Origin: Marinobacter halophilus
Lineage (GTDB): Bacteria; Pseudomonadota; Gammaproteobacteria; Pseudomonadales; Oleiphilaceae
Assembly (NCBI RefSeq): GCF_003007685.1
Contig: NZ_PXNN01000016.1
Location: forward strand, 211,058-275,057
Reading direction: 5' to 3'
DNA: 64,000 bases
In this document: positions 63,431 to 64,000 of the stretch, one piece after another
How positions within the stretch are numbered: position 1 is the first letter of the stretch
Layout of the letters: the number at the start of each line of letters is the position of its first letter
The notes under the pieces: model-generated
Database searches by the model: none
Told to the model about the DNA's origin: nothing
Seen by the model: the letters and a program-made list of their open reading frames with translations, nothing else
Translations under genes and position numbers: made by a program

Positions 63431-64000
63431 ATGGCGTCTGCAAATATTGAAGTCCTTGCTTTAACTGGAAATCTTTCCGTCGTCTCAGGCGATGACCTTC
63501 AATATCTTGCACAGGGGCAAGTGCTAGAACTTGCAACTGAAGACGCTGTTTTGCTCGCCGGCGAAGGCAGTACCGCTGTCGTCTTGCTCAACGGTGTAAT
63601 CGTTGAACTCGGAGAGAATGCGTCATTGGACTTGGCGTCTGCCGCCGAGCTAGACGATGAGAGTGACATGAGTGAGCAGGTGTTGGCCGAAGACTCCATC
63701 GCTGCGGTATTGGAAGCGTTAGAAGGTGATCAAGATCTTTTTGAGGTTGTTGAAGAGCCCGCAGCGGGAACGGAAGGAGGTGACGGCGGTGATGGTCACA
63801 GTTTCGTTCGCCTGCTGAGAATTTCGGAATCTATAGACTCTGGCGAATTTGTGCCAGCCGAGCTCGTACCGGTTGCGGATGAGTTTGCCCTCGCAGCTCC
63901 CGATGTTGCAGTTAGCGAACTGGCCAGCGAAGTTGGTACCGAGCTGGATGCGGTTGCGGCAAATCTGAGCGTGGATGCGACCGTGGATGACGCGGCGCAA
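63431..64000 (+). CDS. LapA-like giant adhesin, N-terminal retention module; runs past window end
   Basis: The first 190 residues of a frame still open at base 64000. N-terminus MASANIEVLALTGNLSVVSG, then LAGEGSTAVVLLNGVIVELG, resembles the retention module that holds LapA-type adhesins in the outer membrane pore. Residues P110-A-A-G113 form a PAAG site of the kind cleaved by the LapG protease, at nearly the same position as in Pseudomonas LapA. The following part is acidic and rich in Val, Ala and Glu, with no Cys. Its start is adjacent to a divergent type I secretion operon. The composition of the rest and any RTX repeats lie outside the window. Confidence 0.88.
   Translation, partial: MASANIEVLALTGNLSVVSGDDLQYLAQGQVLELATEDAVLLAGEGSTAVVLLNGVIVELGENASLDLASAAELDDESDMSEQVLAEDSIAAVLEALEGDQDLFEVVEEPAAGTEGGDGGDGHSFVRLLRISESIDSGEFVPAELVPVADEFALAAPDVAVSELASEVGTELDAVAANLSVDATVDDAAQ

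Overview
The window reads as chromosomal DNA of a marine gammaproteobacterium, most likely Marinobacter or a close relative. The indications are a 512-residue fatty acyl-CoA reductase of the Marinobacter wax-ester type, a periplasmic nitrate reductase operon (napEFDABC), gammaproteobacterial plsB, rsmJ, nudC and murI, a hydroxamate-siderophore uptake locus with Fur-like boxes, and many c-di-GMP proteins. This assignment is inference from gene content; there is no rRNA gene in the window. I see no tRNA, CRISPR array, transposase or prophage.

Layout. 1-6.6 kb: rsmJ (cut by the left edge), plsB, nudC, murI, then a DUF2156 protein paired with a methyltransferase. 6.9-12.6 kb: a two-gene signalling unit (an HDOD-GAF-histidine kinase followed by a REC-PAS-GGDEF-EAL regulator) divergent from a MinD/FlhG-like ATPase. 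12.9-17.4 kb: fatty acyl-CoA reductase, acs, and a LuxR-type response regulator next to acs. 17.4-18.7 kb: a large palindromic repeat and a fatty acid desaturase broken by an internal deletion. 18.7-25.5 kb: metabolic enzymes, two small proteins, a lone EAL protein and a LysR regulator. 25.6-30.7 kb: acyl-CoA dehydrogenase, SDR, APH-type kinase, histidine phosphatase and a second SDR, a set resembling the phosphorylation-dependent 4-hydroxyacyl-CoA route. 30.8-36.8 kb: a lipoprotein, then nap. 36.8-41 kb: a PBP4-type carboxypeptidase, a tandem thioredoxin-fold protein, a GFA protein and a PQQ-type sugar dehydrogenase. 41-50 kb: iron uptake (TonB receptor, fhuF, fhuB, fhuD, fhuC, an ABC exporter). 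50-55.1 kb: small housekeeping-type genes and E1-alpha/E1-beta/E2 of a 2-oxoacid dehydrogenase without E3. 55.2-56.5 kb: a copper chaperone and a methyltransferase. 56.7-64 kb: a type I secretion operon divergent from a giant LapA-like adhesin that runs off the right edge.

How the parts fit. The right end is a biofilm module: an OmpA-tailed TolC, a LapB-like ABC transporter, an HlyD adaptor, a LuxR-type regulator whose receiver lacks the phospho-acceptor (CsgD/VpsT-like layout) and one or two small proteins, facing an adhesin with a retention module and a PAAG site of the kind cut by LapG. The c-di-GMP enzymes elsewhere in the window could feed this, but no LapD or LapG is present here.

The most unusual non-coding feature is a family of four palindromes (17432-17622, 26930-27043, 27151-27264, 50535-50644). 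All share a conserved centre of about 55 bases that folds into small hairpins, but each is enclosed by a different, almost perfect 28-30 bp inverted repeat.
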